Part shown: piece after piece, positions 1-8,691 of the stretch
Layout of the letters: the number at the start of each line of letters is the position of its first letter
Position numbering within the stretch: position 1 is the first letter of the stretch
NCBI RefSeq assembly: GCF_963668385.1
Contig: NZ_OY764327.1
Coordinates: 1,674,001-1,738,000 of the forward strand
Direction: 5' to 3'
DNA from: an uncultured Carboxylicivirga sp.
GTDB lineage: Bacteria > Bacteroidota > Bacteroidia > Bacteroidales > Marinilabiliaceae
Length of the DNA stretch: 64,000 bases
The notes under the pieces: model-generated
Told to the model about the DNA's origin: nothing
Database searches by the model: none
Seen by the model: only the letters and a program-made list of their open reading frames with translations
Translations under genes and position numbers: made by a program

Positions 1-389
1 AATAATTCGGTTAGATAATTGAAGTCATCTTCGTTAAAAAACTGTTTGTTTAATCTGATTTTCTTTTCCTTTCCATCTCTTTTGTAGAAGAAAAACAGGG
101 CTTTAGGTTTTGATAAATCAACAGAGGTTATATCCGAAAATTTTACAAAATGCTGTGGAGCTAATAATGCTAGTTTCATCTCCATATAATCGTCATATAC
201 TTTTATAACATCTTTGTTTTTAGAAGTAAGTGACATAACAATAAATAATAAGCCAAGTCCACTTATCGAAGGAATGTTTCCGGCTACAAAAAGTCCGGCA
301 AATCCAACGAAGCATAATACAATGCCTATGATTAATTGTTGATTAATTTGTTTTTTTCCTGGTTTAATTAATTTGATAGTATCTTTCAT
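1..389 (-). CDS. Small membrane protein, 3' end outside window
   Basis: Reading the minus strand from the ATG at 389 gives an open frame (MKDTIKLIKPGKKQINQQ...) that is still open at base 1, so the C-terminus is missing. After about 20 polar residues come two hydrophobic stretches (IIGIVLCFVGFAGLFVAG and a second ending LLFIVMSL), then a soluble segment with alternating beta-like residues. The layout, two N-terminal membrane helices followed by a small beta-rich domain, resembles bacterial PH-like membrane proteins, but this is inference only. The start overlaps the stop of the upstream gene as ATGA, so the two are probably translationally coupled. No function can be assigned. Confidence 0.7.
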   Translation of the reverse strand, partial: MKDTIKLIKPGKKQINQQLIIGIVLCFVGFAGLFVAGNIPSISGLGLLFIVMSLTSKNKDVIKVYDDYMEMKLALLAPQHFVKFSDITSVDLSKPKALFFFYKRDGKEKKIRLNKQFFNEDDFNYLTEL

Positions 390-679
390 TCAGAATCATT
401 CATTGAATTAGTAAATTTCTTGCGTTTTTTTTCATCAATCATTTTTGATGCTCCTGATGCACCAATTAATCCGATGGGAACTAGAAAAGCGGATGAGACT
501 AGAAATATTCGGGCGCCTAATATTTCTTGTTTGGTTTTAATTAAGGCCATTCCAATAAGATTAGCGAGTACCACCGAACCGGTAAAATAAAACAGAAACC
601 CATATTCCTGATCAAATAAAGATACTATGGCAATCAAGCAATGAATGCCAAATCCTATCAACATTTGTGTGTTAATCAT
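386..679 (-). CDS. Hypothetical small membrane protein
   Basis: This is a 97-residue protein with three hydrophobic stretches (MLIGFGIHCLIAIVSLF, FLFYFTGSVVLANLIGMALI and IFLVSSAFLVPIGLIGASGA) and a short basic/acidic tail (KKRKKFTNSMNDSE). It is predicted to be an inner-membrane protein. Its stop overlaps the ATG of the next gene by four bases (ATGA), so they form a two-gene unit. No recognisable family and no catalytic motif. It could be a partner subunit of the downstream membrane protein. Confidence 0.65.
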   Translation of the reverse strand: MINTQMLIGFGIHCLIAIVSLFDQEYGFLFYFTGSVVLANLIGMALIKTKQEILGARIFLVSSAFLVPIGLIGASGASKMIDEKKRKKFTNSMNDSE

Positions 680-710
680 TTTAGTAGAAATAATTAGAAA
701 GATGATGCAA

Positions 711-749
711 AAAAAATATCCTGAGGAAATTAAAACTTATCTCAGGATA
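711..749 (-). terminator. Rho-independent terminator
   Basis: A 9-bp perfect stem (TATCCTGAG/CTCAGGATA, arms 717-725 and 741-749) with a 15-nt loop is followed on the minus strand by a run of eight T residues. It lies just beyond the stop of the ArsC/Spx-like gene and separates it from the small membrane-protein pair. Confidence 0.75.
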
Positions 750-814
750 ACTTTGTATGTAGTGTTTCTTCTTTTTAATTGTAAATCAATAGAAAGAAGT
801 AATTATTTTGTTGG

Positions 815-1171
815 TTATTTCTTTAAAGACTGTTTGATTTCTTCAACCGTTTTCTTGGCATTTCCAACAAATAGCTGATTACCGATTTCGAAAACAGGAC
901 GTTTCAAAAAAGTGTAATCCATCAAAAGAAGCTTTTTGTAATCTGCATCTTCGTTAACTGGATTTTCGGTTAACGCATCTTTTAACTTTCGGGCTCTTTT
1001 ATTAATAAGCGCCTCATAACTTTGTGTGTGTTTGTAAAAGCTTTCGATTTGATCTTCAGTTACAGTGGTAGTTTTGATATCCTGCTGTTCAAAATTATCA
1101 TCAACACCTACTTCTTTCATAATGCGCTTGCAAGTATCGCAGCTTGATAAATAGTAAACTTTCTTTTTCAT
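815..1171 (-). CDS. ArsC/Spx/YffB-family thioredoxin-fold protein
   Basis: A 118-residue protein starting MKKKVYYLSSCDTCKRIMKE. The N-terminal beta strand followed by C-x2-C (Cys11, Cys14) and the later motif LKRPVFEIGNQLFVGN (cis-Pro loop, R-P) are typical of the arsenate-reductase-like (ArsC/Spx/YffB) family; the length of about 115 residues is normal. Members include glutaredoxin-coupled arsenate reductases and the RNA polymerase-binding Spx regulators. Which applies here cannot be decided; the ArsC active-site arginine pattern is not obvious, so arsenate reduction is not claimed. It is a single-gene unit ended by a strong terminator. Confidence 0.8.
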   Translation of the reverse strand: MKKKVYYLSSCDTCKRIMKEVGVDDNFEQQDIKTTTVTEDQIESFYKHTQSYEALINKRARKLKDALTENPVNEDADYKKLLLMDYTFLKRPVFEIGNQLFVGNAKKTVEEIKQSLKK

Positions 1172-1238
1172 GATTTTTTTACTGGTGTGGTAGGTTAGAA
1201 CAGATTATTGTTGCATTTGTTTGAACCAATCGCATCTA

Positions 1239-2897
1239 CTATTCTATTTTTGAACCAATCTTCATAACATAGTCTTCAAAATCATCGCGAGGAACGGCGG
1301 CTTTATTTTTTATTTTCACCCGATAATTATAAATGGTATTAACCGAGTAACGAAGCAAATGAGCAATTTTAGAGCTGTCTTTTATTCCCAAGCGAATCAG
1401 AGCAAAAATGCGGATTTCGGTAGGTAAGGCTTCATCTTTTTTCAAAACAATTCTTTCATCTTCCAGTAATAAGGCATTAATCCGATCAACAAAATCGGGG
1501 AAGAGGTGCAGAAAAATGTTATCAAAACTATTATAGAAATCATCCACCTCTTTATCAATCAATTTTCTCGATTTGGTGGTGGTATATAACTCTTCCACTT
1601 TATGAGCAACAATATTCTTATTCACCATTTTTCGAAAACTGTCCAGCTTGTCGATATAATCAGAACAGATGGCCAAAAAGCTTCCGATATAATGTTCTTT
1701 AACCAAATCCGATTCTATTAAATCATGATTCAGGGTATTTAACTCATCATTGGCGGTTTTCAATTCATCGTTTAGCTCAAGCAAACGATCGTTTACTTTT
1801 ATTAATTCATTCTTTGCGTTACGCATCGATTTTATCTGGTTGAAAATGGCGATGATAGCAATCAATAAAATCAGACTTAACAAGCTGATTATAATTAAAT
1901 ACCTTCGTAATTCAGCTTTTTGTCTGTCGGTTTTAAGTTGATAGGCTTCTGATATTAGAGGAAGAATATTGGAAATTTGAACATAGCGTAATCGCGAGTT
2001 GTAGAAAGCTGCATCTTCGAACGAAAACATAATGTAGCGGTAAGCATCATCAATGTTATTCTCGTTAAAAAGTACCATTGCCAAATCGGTTAACGAGGCA
2101 TTATCTTTTACAGCAGCTTTAATATCCGAAATGGCTGATAGAATCAAATATTTTTTAGCTGATTCATTATCATTCTCCATTTTGTATAAGATGGCTCGCT
2201 CAAAAGTTATAGTGGAGTAGGTGCGAGTGCCAGGTTCGGCCATTGCCAGTCGTTGGTTGTTAATGCGTTTGCAGTCAACCATGTTTCTGTTGTCGCGATA
2301 TTCCTTTTCTTTAATAGCCAGGTATTCTTCGCTTGATGTGTTTAGCAAATTCATCAGAGTATCGGCATAGGCATGATATCTGTCTCGATAAAATTCAATG
2401 TTCTCTTTAGCAGGAGTAAATAGAAATAATTCGGAATAGATTTTAGTAAAGATGCTGTAATATTCCTGCTTCTGTTCTTTAGTAATGTGTTTGATTGCAA
2501 TATGCTGTGCTACATTCAGGGCTTCTAAATATCTGCCCGAATAAGCAAGTAAATAAGCAAGATGAAGATTGGTTTCGTTTTTAAATTCGAGATTATTATT
2601 GATTCGGGCTAATTCTAAATTTCGATCGATATAATGAACCGTTGAATCAAAGTTATAAGGGAGGTATTCGTTTAATAGCTTGTTGTTAATATAAAATTCT
2701 CGTTCGGTAGTAAGGTCCGACTCATTCAGCAAACTTTTTAAACCAATAATCTTATTTTCCTTAATTGCTTCGTATTTACTTCGTTCTTGCATGGTTTTGT
2801 TAAGCTCGGAGTATAACGAATCGAGCTCAGGTGAACTTTGGCCTGATGCCAAAACAGACACAAGAATATAAGAAAGAAGTAAAATAGATTTTTTCAT
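1239..2897 (-). CDS. DUF6377-type membrane-anchored HTH regulator
   Basis: About 552 residues, starting at the second ATG (MKKSILLLSYILVSVLASGQ), which gives a clean signal peptide; an ATG five codons upstream is less likely. A helical TPR-like sensor region (about 25-325) precedes one membrane helix (LIIISLLSLILLIAIIAIF), a cytoplasmic coiled coil (KVNDRLLELNDELKTANDEL) and a C-terminal LuxR-like HTH (IRIFALIRLGIKDSSKIAHL, then SVNTIYNYR). The periplasmic sensor/TM/cytoplasmic HTH plan matches DUF6377 and resembles SusR, so a PUL regulator is inferred. A paralogue of nearly the same length lies at the other end of the locus (22915-24513). The divergent plus-strand glycan genes begin 500 bp upstream. 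Confidence 0.82.
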   Translation of the reverse strand: MKKSILLLSYILVSVLASGQSSPELDSLYSELNKTMQERSKYEAIKENKIIGLKSLLNESDLTTEREFYINNKLLNEYLPYNFDSTVHYIDRNLELARINNNLEFKNETNLHLAYLLAYSGRYLEALNVAQHIAIKHITKEQKQEYYSIFTKIYSELFLFTPAKENIEFYRDRYHAYADTLMNLLNTSSEEYLAIKEKEYRDNRNMVDCKRINNQRLAMAEPGTRTYSTITFERAILYKMENDNESAKKYLILSAISDIKAAVKDNASLTDLAMVLFNENNIDDAYRYIMFSFEDAAFYNSRLRYVQISNILPLISEAYQLKTDRQKAELRRYLIIISLLSLILLIAIIAIFNQIKSMRNAKNELIKVNDRLLELNDELKTANDELNTLNHDLIESDLVKEHYIGSFLAICSDYIDKLDSFRKMVNKNIVAHKVEELYTTTKSRKLIDKEVDDFYNSFDNIFLHLFPDFVDRINALLLEDERIVLKKDEALPTEIRIFALIRLGIKDSSKIAHLLRYSVNTIYNYRVKIKNKAAVPRDDFEDYVMKIGSKIE

Positions 2898-3411
2898 GCC
2901 GAATGAATGCATTTGGATTTAGATTACAATAATAGCTATTCGAAGGCATAAATGTAAGTAATGATTCATTAATGAAGAAAAACGCTGTAAATCATGAGTG
3001 AAAAGTATGATTTAATTGCACTATGCGTTTTAAGTTAGGTGGTACTTTCTGTACGAAGATGGTGTAAAATTGTTCGATCCTAATAGGAGGGGCTTCGCTG
3101 TTTAAAGAAAAATTACATGACTCACCTGGTAATATATGGCTATCTCTGGCTGACAATGCTTTCTCCCAAATGTAATTTAATGCTCGATTCAGACATTTAC
3201 ATCAAACTCGTCAACAATTCAAATACGTTTGATTATAACTAATTAGCAGGAGTTAGTCCACTTACATTTCGTATTCATCAATTCTTCAGGAAGCAGCTGT
3301 AAAAATGAATTTCTATGTATTGACAACAGTTGACTGATGATTTAAATTATCGTTCTTCCCCTGAACATATGCGTTAGCATAAAACAACTTGTATCACTAA
3401 TATTCATCAGC
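2898..3411. other. Intergenic region, no gene seen
   Basis: About 510 bp between the divergent regulator and the beta-helix protein gene. I see no ORF with protein-like composition, no RNA gene and no convincing hairpin. It must hold the promoters of both flanking genes. No clear TAnnTTTG box stands out close to 3412. Confidence 0.5.
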
Positions 3412-6400
3412 ATGAAAAAACTATTTACTCTGGTTTTTGTATTAGCTTGCATCAATTTGGTTGGATATTCGCAAACCTATGTGTCAGGCTATATTACAAC
3501 AGATTCAACCTGGACGGTTGATGATTCTCCTTATGAGGTTACTTCTAACCTGCAGATATCTTCATCTGGGATATTAACCATTGAAGAAGGGGTTGAAGTT
3601 CGCATCAATTCAAATACAAGTATTACAGTTGATGGTGATTTAATTGTTAATGGAACTTCCATTAACAGAGTGTTGTTTACATCATCTGCAGATCCCGGAC
3701 TTCGTCAAAAAGGAGATTGGAATATGATTGATGTTCGTTCCAGCGGATCAGCATTATTAAAAGCAACCACAATTGAATATGGAGGGTTTAGTTCGTCGTA
3801 CAATGCTTATTACGGAGCCTTAACCAGTAGTGGCGGTGCAATTACAATTACGGATAATTGTGTGATTAAAGAGTCAAACAATGCAGGACTGGAGATCTAT
3901 AATGGAGGAAATATTCAGCTTGAAAGTGCACAGATAACAGCATGCCGTTGGCCTGTGGTTTATCGAGGGGCGGCAAATTTGACTTTTGAGCATAACGATG
4001 TTGATATCTCAGGAAATACATTTAATGGGGTTTATGTTGATTTTAGTTATTTAAATGGTGATATGGAATTGGATACTATATCTGTACCCTATGTAATCAA
4101 CAGGGCCTTTTATGTGCAGGCAGCAGCTGCTTTAACCATTCGTGCCGGTAATACGATTAAATTTAATAACAGTAGTATATATGTAAGAGGAGCCATAATA
4201 GCTGATGGTTCAGAAACAGACATGATCTATTTTACCTCATACCAAAATGACAATCTGGGTGGCGATACCAATAACGATGGAGCCGCCACTCCACCCGCTG
4301 CCGGAAATTGGGGGTCTATTCGTTTTGAAGATAGTAGTGTGAATGCAGAATGTAGCATTAGTTATGCTGATTTCTCGTTTGGAGGAAGAGGTAACAGGGC
4401 ACCTGTATGGGTTCAGAATGCATCACCCAGCATTGAGCATTGTAATTTTGAGAACAATTACATTGGAGCTTATGTCGAGTTTAATTCAAGTCCTATTTTT
4501 AGGTTTAATACTATTGGATCATCTTCGTTAGTTCCATTTGCATTAACTCTTGATGCTTCGCCTGTATTTACAGATAATACTTTTTCGTTTTCAGATAATA
4601 CCTATGATGCTATTGGTATTATAAGCAGTACCATGACAGCCAGTGCAACTTTGCCTCAGCGCAATGTTACCGACATTCCGAATGTAACGTATTTATTATT
4701 GGGATCAGTTACCATACCGGATGGTATTACTCTGACTATCGATGCGGGTGTGGTGATAAAAGGATACAGTCAATCACATCTTTTAATAGTAAAAGGTACG
4801 TTAATAGCTGATGGTGGGGATGAAGATAATTATATCACATTTACTTCGGTAAGAGACGATAATTTTGGTAACCCGCAAGATACTAATAAAGACGGAACCC
4901 AAACAGTTCCTGCAATAGCTAATTGGGGAGGTATTGTTTTTGAAAATACAGTAGATGATGAAAATTGTGTTTTAAACTTTACTCGTCTTCAGTATGGGGC
5001 TATGCCTGGAAGATATTACAATACGCAATATATTAGTGGAGGGCAGATAACACTTGAAAATGCCAGTCCACAAATAAGCAATAGTATTATTAAGGATTGC
5101 CACTATGGTATTTATGCTTTTCAGGCTTCTCATCCGGTTGTTGAAAATAATGAGCTGGTAAATACCACCTACACTCCAGTGGCAAAATCTATCAATGCCA
5201 TGCCTCAGTTTAGTGGTAACAGTTTTACAAATCCGGGGTGGACAGCCATTGGTATTATTGGTGAGAAGCTGGGATTTGATGCAATATTGGACAAGGATAC
5301 CCTTGCTGGATTTGAAAACATCTCTTATGTGTTGTTGGATAATCTAACCATTAATTCAGGCTCCAACGTTGAGGTTAAACCGGGTGTAGTTCTTAAATTT
5401 AATCAAAGTAAAAGTATAACGGTTGACGGAGGATTTAAAGCTGCCGGCCTCGAAACCGATTCCATTATTTTCACTTCCATTAGGGATGATAATTATGGAG
5501 TTCCTCAGGATACCAAAAACGATGGAGATGCAGAAGCACCGGCTGCGGGTAACTGGACAACCATTCGTTATACAGGTACTGCCAATGATGATTTTAATGC
5601 GATCGATTATACCCGATTGCTGTTTGGTGGAAATAGCAACTATGGGGTTGTAACCTGGGTGGATGCCGGAGGACAGATCTCCAATTCTACTATCAGTGAT
5701 TCATATTACTATGGTCTTCGGTTTGATGGAACTGCCGATCCCGATTGTTCTGAGGAAGTGTTTATTCAAAACTGTCGACTCGATCCATTGGCCATGTCGC
5801 TAATGTCAGATCCTGTAATGTCGTTTACATCACCAGATATTGCATCAAATGGTAATGGTAGTAATGGTATCTTTATTTTAGAAGGTAATCTGGCCAATTC
5901 AGCCAATCTGGTAAAACGCGATGTAGGTGGCATTTATAATATTGCCTATATCATTGATAGGTTAACAATTGGTAATAATGCTATACTTAATATATCACCG
6001 GGTGTTGTTGTTAAATTCAGAAACTACAATAGTGGAATAACGGTTAATGGAGCTTTAAATGCCAATGGTGCTGAAGACGAGAAAATAGTTTTTACCTCCA
6101 TAAAAGATGATTCAAAAGGTGGCGATACCAACGATGATGGTAATGTCTCTGTTCCGCAACGAAATAACTGGAGTAGAATTATATTTAATGCCTCAGCATT
6201 GGAAGAAGATAACCTGTTGAATAATTGTATACTCAATTATGGAGGTTATACCTACTCTAGTCAAGGAAAAAACAGGAGTTTGGTTGATATTTTTGATGCC
6301 TATGTGGAGGTGGATAGTTGTCAACTCGAGCATTGTAATTATGGAGGAATTGGTATTTTCGGAAGCTCCAATGCGGTAGTAACTAATTCGCAGTTTAATA

Positions 6401-8682
6401 ATCTGGGCGAGGCTCCGGTTATACTTAGTATGTTTGCCGAACCAACCTTTGAAAATAATGGCGTATCCAATCTGGGAATTGTGGCATTGGGTGTAGCTCA
6501 GGAAACTTATTCGTTGGACGATACCATTCCTCAAAGAGATTTTGCCGGTTATAATAATATTACCTATTACATTTACAATACCTTAACCGTCAATTCCGGA
6601 ACCAACATAGTAGTACCTGCCGGAACGATATTTAAAACTTATAATAGTTCGGCCTTTACTGTTAATGGGGCATTGCAAGTGCATGGAGAATCAGGTAATC
6701 CGGTGGTATTTACCAATCTGCGCGATGATGCTTATGGTCACCCAATGGATACCAATGATAACGGTGCAGAGAATGGTCCGAGTATACAGAACTATCCGAT
6801 TATTACTTACGCTGATATTTCCAATGATGATTCCTGTTCGGTTGATAATACCATTTTCAGATATGCCAGAAGTGGTGTAAATATGGAACAGGCAGCACCT
6901 GATATCAACGCTTCGTTATTCGAGAATTGCACATGGGGAGTAGAGCTTCGGGGGGTATCCACACCTGCATTGACAAATAGCATATTTAATGATATTACCT
7001 ATGCGCCAATGGTTATTTCACTGGTATCATTCCCACGCGATACCGTAAATAATACTATTTCCGGAACAACATATAAAGCGATTGGAGTTTTGGCAAACGA
7101 AGAACTGGTGCAGGATGTAACCCTGAAGAAGAATAACTTTGCAGGGGTTCGGAATATTCCATATTACTTCTCAGGAAATTATTCCATCGGAACCAGTGTT
7201 CATTTGTCTATTGATCCGGGAGTGATCTGTAAATTCAATAAGGGTGCCCGTATGACAATCAAGAGGGGATTGATTGCCGAAGGTGGTTCTACTGCCGATA
7301 GTGTTATTGTCTTCACCGATATTAAAGATGACTTCTTTGGAGGCGACAGTAATTCTAACGGACCTGATAATATTGTTAATAATTATTACAATTGGAAAGG
7401 TCTACGCTTTACCGATGAGGCATTTGATGATTCGTGTAGGATGGATAACTGTTTGATTAGGTATGCAGGGTATTATAATACAGAAGCAGCTATAACCGTT
7501 GAAAAAGCCAGTCCTACCATTATGCATTCAAGTTTGATTTATAATGCTAATGGAGTAAGGGCTACAGGTGCATCCAATCCGGTAATTAATTATTGCGATA
7601 TTTATGGAAACACTAACTACGGTGTGCAAAATGTTGATATGGCATTTGATATTGATGCCAGATACAATTACTGGGGTAGCAATACTGGTCCTACGCATGC
7701 TTCTAATCCGGGAGGTACGGGAGATGCTGTTACCGATAAGGTAATCTACGATGATTTTACAACCGACGGATTTACCAATCCTTTAATGGGTGATGTAAGT
7801 TTAAATGGTCATATTCAGGCTTACGATGCTTCACTGATTTTGCAACATGCAGCTACGATGATTACTTTGAATGATTTACAACAATCAGTAGCCGATGTTT
7901 CAGGGGAAGCCGGAATTACAGCTTACGATGCTTCATTGGTATTGCAATATGTTGCAGGAGTAATTACTTCCTTCCCGGCTGAAGTATTGAAAAATACAAT
8001 GGTTAAAGCTGAGGGTGATGCATACTTTAGTCTGAATGATGTTAGTCCGATTGCTACCGAGTTTAGCACGCAGTTATCTGTAAGTAATACCTCAAATCTG
8101 TTAAGTGCAGATATCAAACTTCATTTTAATGCAAAAGTACTGCAGCTTAAAGAAGTAAGTAATGATCAGTCAGGAGCAATGATGGCTTATAGTATCGATA
8201 ATGAAGAAGGAGAAGTAGATCTTGCATTTGCATCTGCTGAAGCCATTTTAAATAATGGCGTTTGGGCCGGTTTACACTTTGAAATTATTTCAGGAGAAGA
8301 GGCTGAAACATTCATTGATTTTGTTGAGTTACTATCAAATGAGCAAGATGCAAGTGCGAATAGCAAAGGCGCCAAGGTGGTTAATCCGATAGCAACCGTA
8401 GTACAGCAGTTGGTTATTGATGAATCATCATTACAAACTATTTATCCAAATCCAAGCGATGGATACATCGAATTTGATTACGATGTAGCTGAAGAGAATA
8501 GTGAGGTGGTTATTTCAGCTTACAGTGCTGATGGTGCATTAATTACTAACCTGTTTAGTGGAACACTTAATACTGGCCGTTATCACTTCAGTGGTGACGA
8601 CTTGGATAGTTATCATGGAGTCGCTATTATCAGGTTGATGGTGGAAGATGAGGTATTTACTCAGAAGGTTATTATTAAATAA
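3412..8682 (+). CDS. Giant T9SS beta-helix protein with dockerin and cohesin-like domain
   Basis: 1756 residues with a signal peptide (MKKLFTLVFVLACINLVGYSQ). Seven modules of about 200 residues fill 22-1455; each has a lead-in like NITY..LTVNSG, a core PGVVxKF..xxxTVxG, a FTSxxDD strand, a loop DTNxDG (modules 2-7, degenerate in the last) and a GNW motif, the pattern of right-handed parallel beta-helix proteins. Residues about 1461-1520 form a type I dockerin with two calcium loops (GDVSLNGHIQAYDASLILQ and ADVSGEAGITAYDASLVLQ). A cohesin-like beta-sandwich follows (about 1530-1655), then a T9SS type A sorting domain (TIYPNPSDGY ... KVIIK). Predicted to be exported and surface-attached. Whether the helix is a lyase, a binder or structural is not decidable; no PL catalytic motif is recognised. 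It is 9 bp upstream of the cohesin protein gene. Confidence 0.85.
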   Translation: MKKLFTLVFVLACINLVGYSQTYVSGYITTDSTWTVDDSPYEVTSNLQISSSGILTIEEGVEVRINSNTSITVDGDLIVNGTSINRVLFTSSADPGLRQKGDWNMIDVRSSGSALLKATTIEYGGFSSSYNAYYGALTSSGGAITITDNCVIKESNNAGLEIYNGGNIQLESAQITACRWPVVYRGAANLTFEHNDVDISGNTFNGVYVDFSYLNGDMELDTISVPYVINRAFYVQAAAALTIRAGNTIKFNNSSIYVRGAIIADGSETDMIYFTSYQNDNLGGDTNNDGAATPPAAGNWGSIRFEDSSVNAECSISYADFSFGGRGNRAPVWVQNASPSIEHCNFENNYIGAYVEFNSSPIFRFNTIGSSSLVPFALTLDASPVFTDNTFSFSDNTYDAIGIISSTMTASATLPQRNVTDIPNVTYLLLGSVTIPDGITLTIDAGVVIKGYSQSHLLIVKGTLIADGGDEDNYITFTSVRDDNFGNPQDTNKDGTQTVPAIANWGGIVFENTVDDENCVLNFTRLQYGAMPGRYYNTQYISGGQITLENASPQISNSIIKDCHYGIYAFQASHPVVENNELVNTTYTPVAKSINAMPQFSGNSFTNPGWTAIGIIGEKLGFDAILDKDTLAGFENISYVLLDNLTINSGSNVEVKPGVVLKFNQSKSITVDGGFKAAGLETDSIIFTSIRDDNYGVPQDTKNDGDAEAPAAGNWTTIRYTGTANDDFNAIDYTRLLFGGNSNYGVVTWVDAGGQISNSTISDSYYYGLRFDGTADPDCSEEVFIQNCRLDPLAMSLMSDPVMSFTSPDIASNGNGSNGIFILEGNLANSANLVKRDVGGIYNIAYIIDRLTIGNNAILNISPGVVVKFRNYNSGITVNGALNANGAEDEKIVFTSIKDDSKGGDTNDDGNVSVPQRNNWSRIIFNASALEEDNLLNNCILNYGGYTYSSQGKNRSLVDIFDAYVEVDSCQLEHCNYGGIGIFGSSNAVVTNSQFNNLGEAPVILSMFAEPTFENNGVSNLGIVALGVAQETYSLDDTIPQRDFAGYNNITYYIYNTLTVNSGTNIVVPAGTIFKTYNSSAFTVNGALQVHGESGNPVVFTNLRDDAYGHPMDTNDNGAENGPSIQNYPIITYADISNDDSCSVDNTIFRYARSGVNMEQAAPDINASLFENCTWGVELRGVSTPALTNSIFNDITYAPMVISLVSFPRDTVNNTISGTTYKAIGVLANEELVQDVTLKKNNFAGVRNIPYYFSGNYSIGTSVHLSIDPGVICKFNKGARMTIKRGLIAEGGSTADSVIVFTDIKDDFFGGDSNSNGPDNIVNNYYNWKGLRFTDEAFDDSCRMDNCLIRYAGYYNTEAAITVEKASPTIMHSSLIYNANGVRATGASNPVINYCDIYGNTNYGVQNVDMAFDIDARYNYWGSNTGPTHASNPGGTGDAVTDKVIYDDFTTDGFTNPLMGDVSLNGHIQAYDASLILQHAATMITLNDLQQSVADVSGEAGITAYDASLVLQYVAGVITSFPAEVLKNTMVKAEGDAYFSLNDVSPIATEFSTQLSVSNTSNLLSADIKLHFNAKVLQLKEVSNDQSGAMMAYSIDNEEGEVDLAFASAEAILNNGVWAGLHFEIISGEEAETFIDFVELLSNEQDASANSKGAKVVNPIATVVQQLVIDESSLQTIYPNPSDGYIEFDYDVAEENSEVVISAYSADGALITNLFSGTLNTGRYHFSGDDLDSYHGVAIIRLMVEDEVFTQKVIIK
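3480..7780 (+). repeat. Seven tandem ~600-bp coding modules
   Basis: Module starts can be placed near 3480, 4084, 4669, 5302, 5926, 6541 and 7138, a period of about 600-630 bp (200-210 residues). The repeat is protein-level: motifs such as PGVVxKF, FTSxxDD, DTNxDG and GNW recur in order, while the DNA has diverged. Module 1 lacks the DTNxDG insert, and module 7 has a changed version (DSNSNG). This points to old internal duplication. Confidence 0.75.
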
Positions 8683-8691
8683 TTAGCCACT

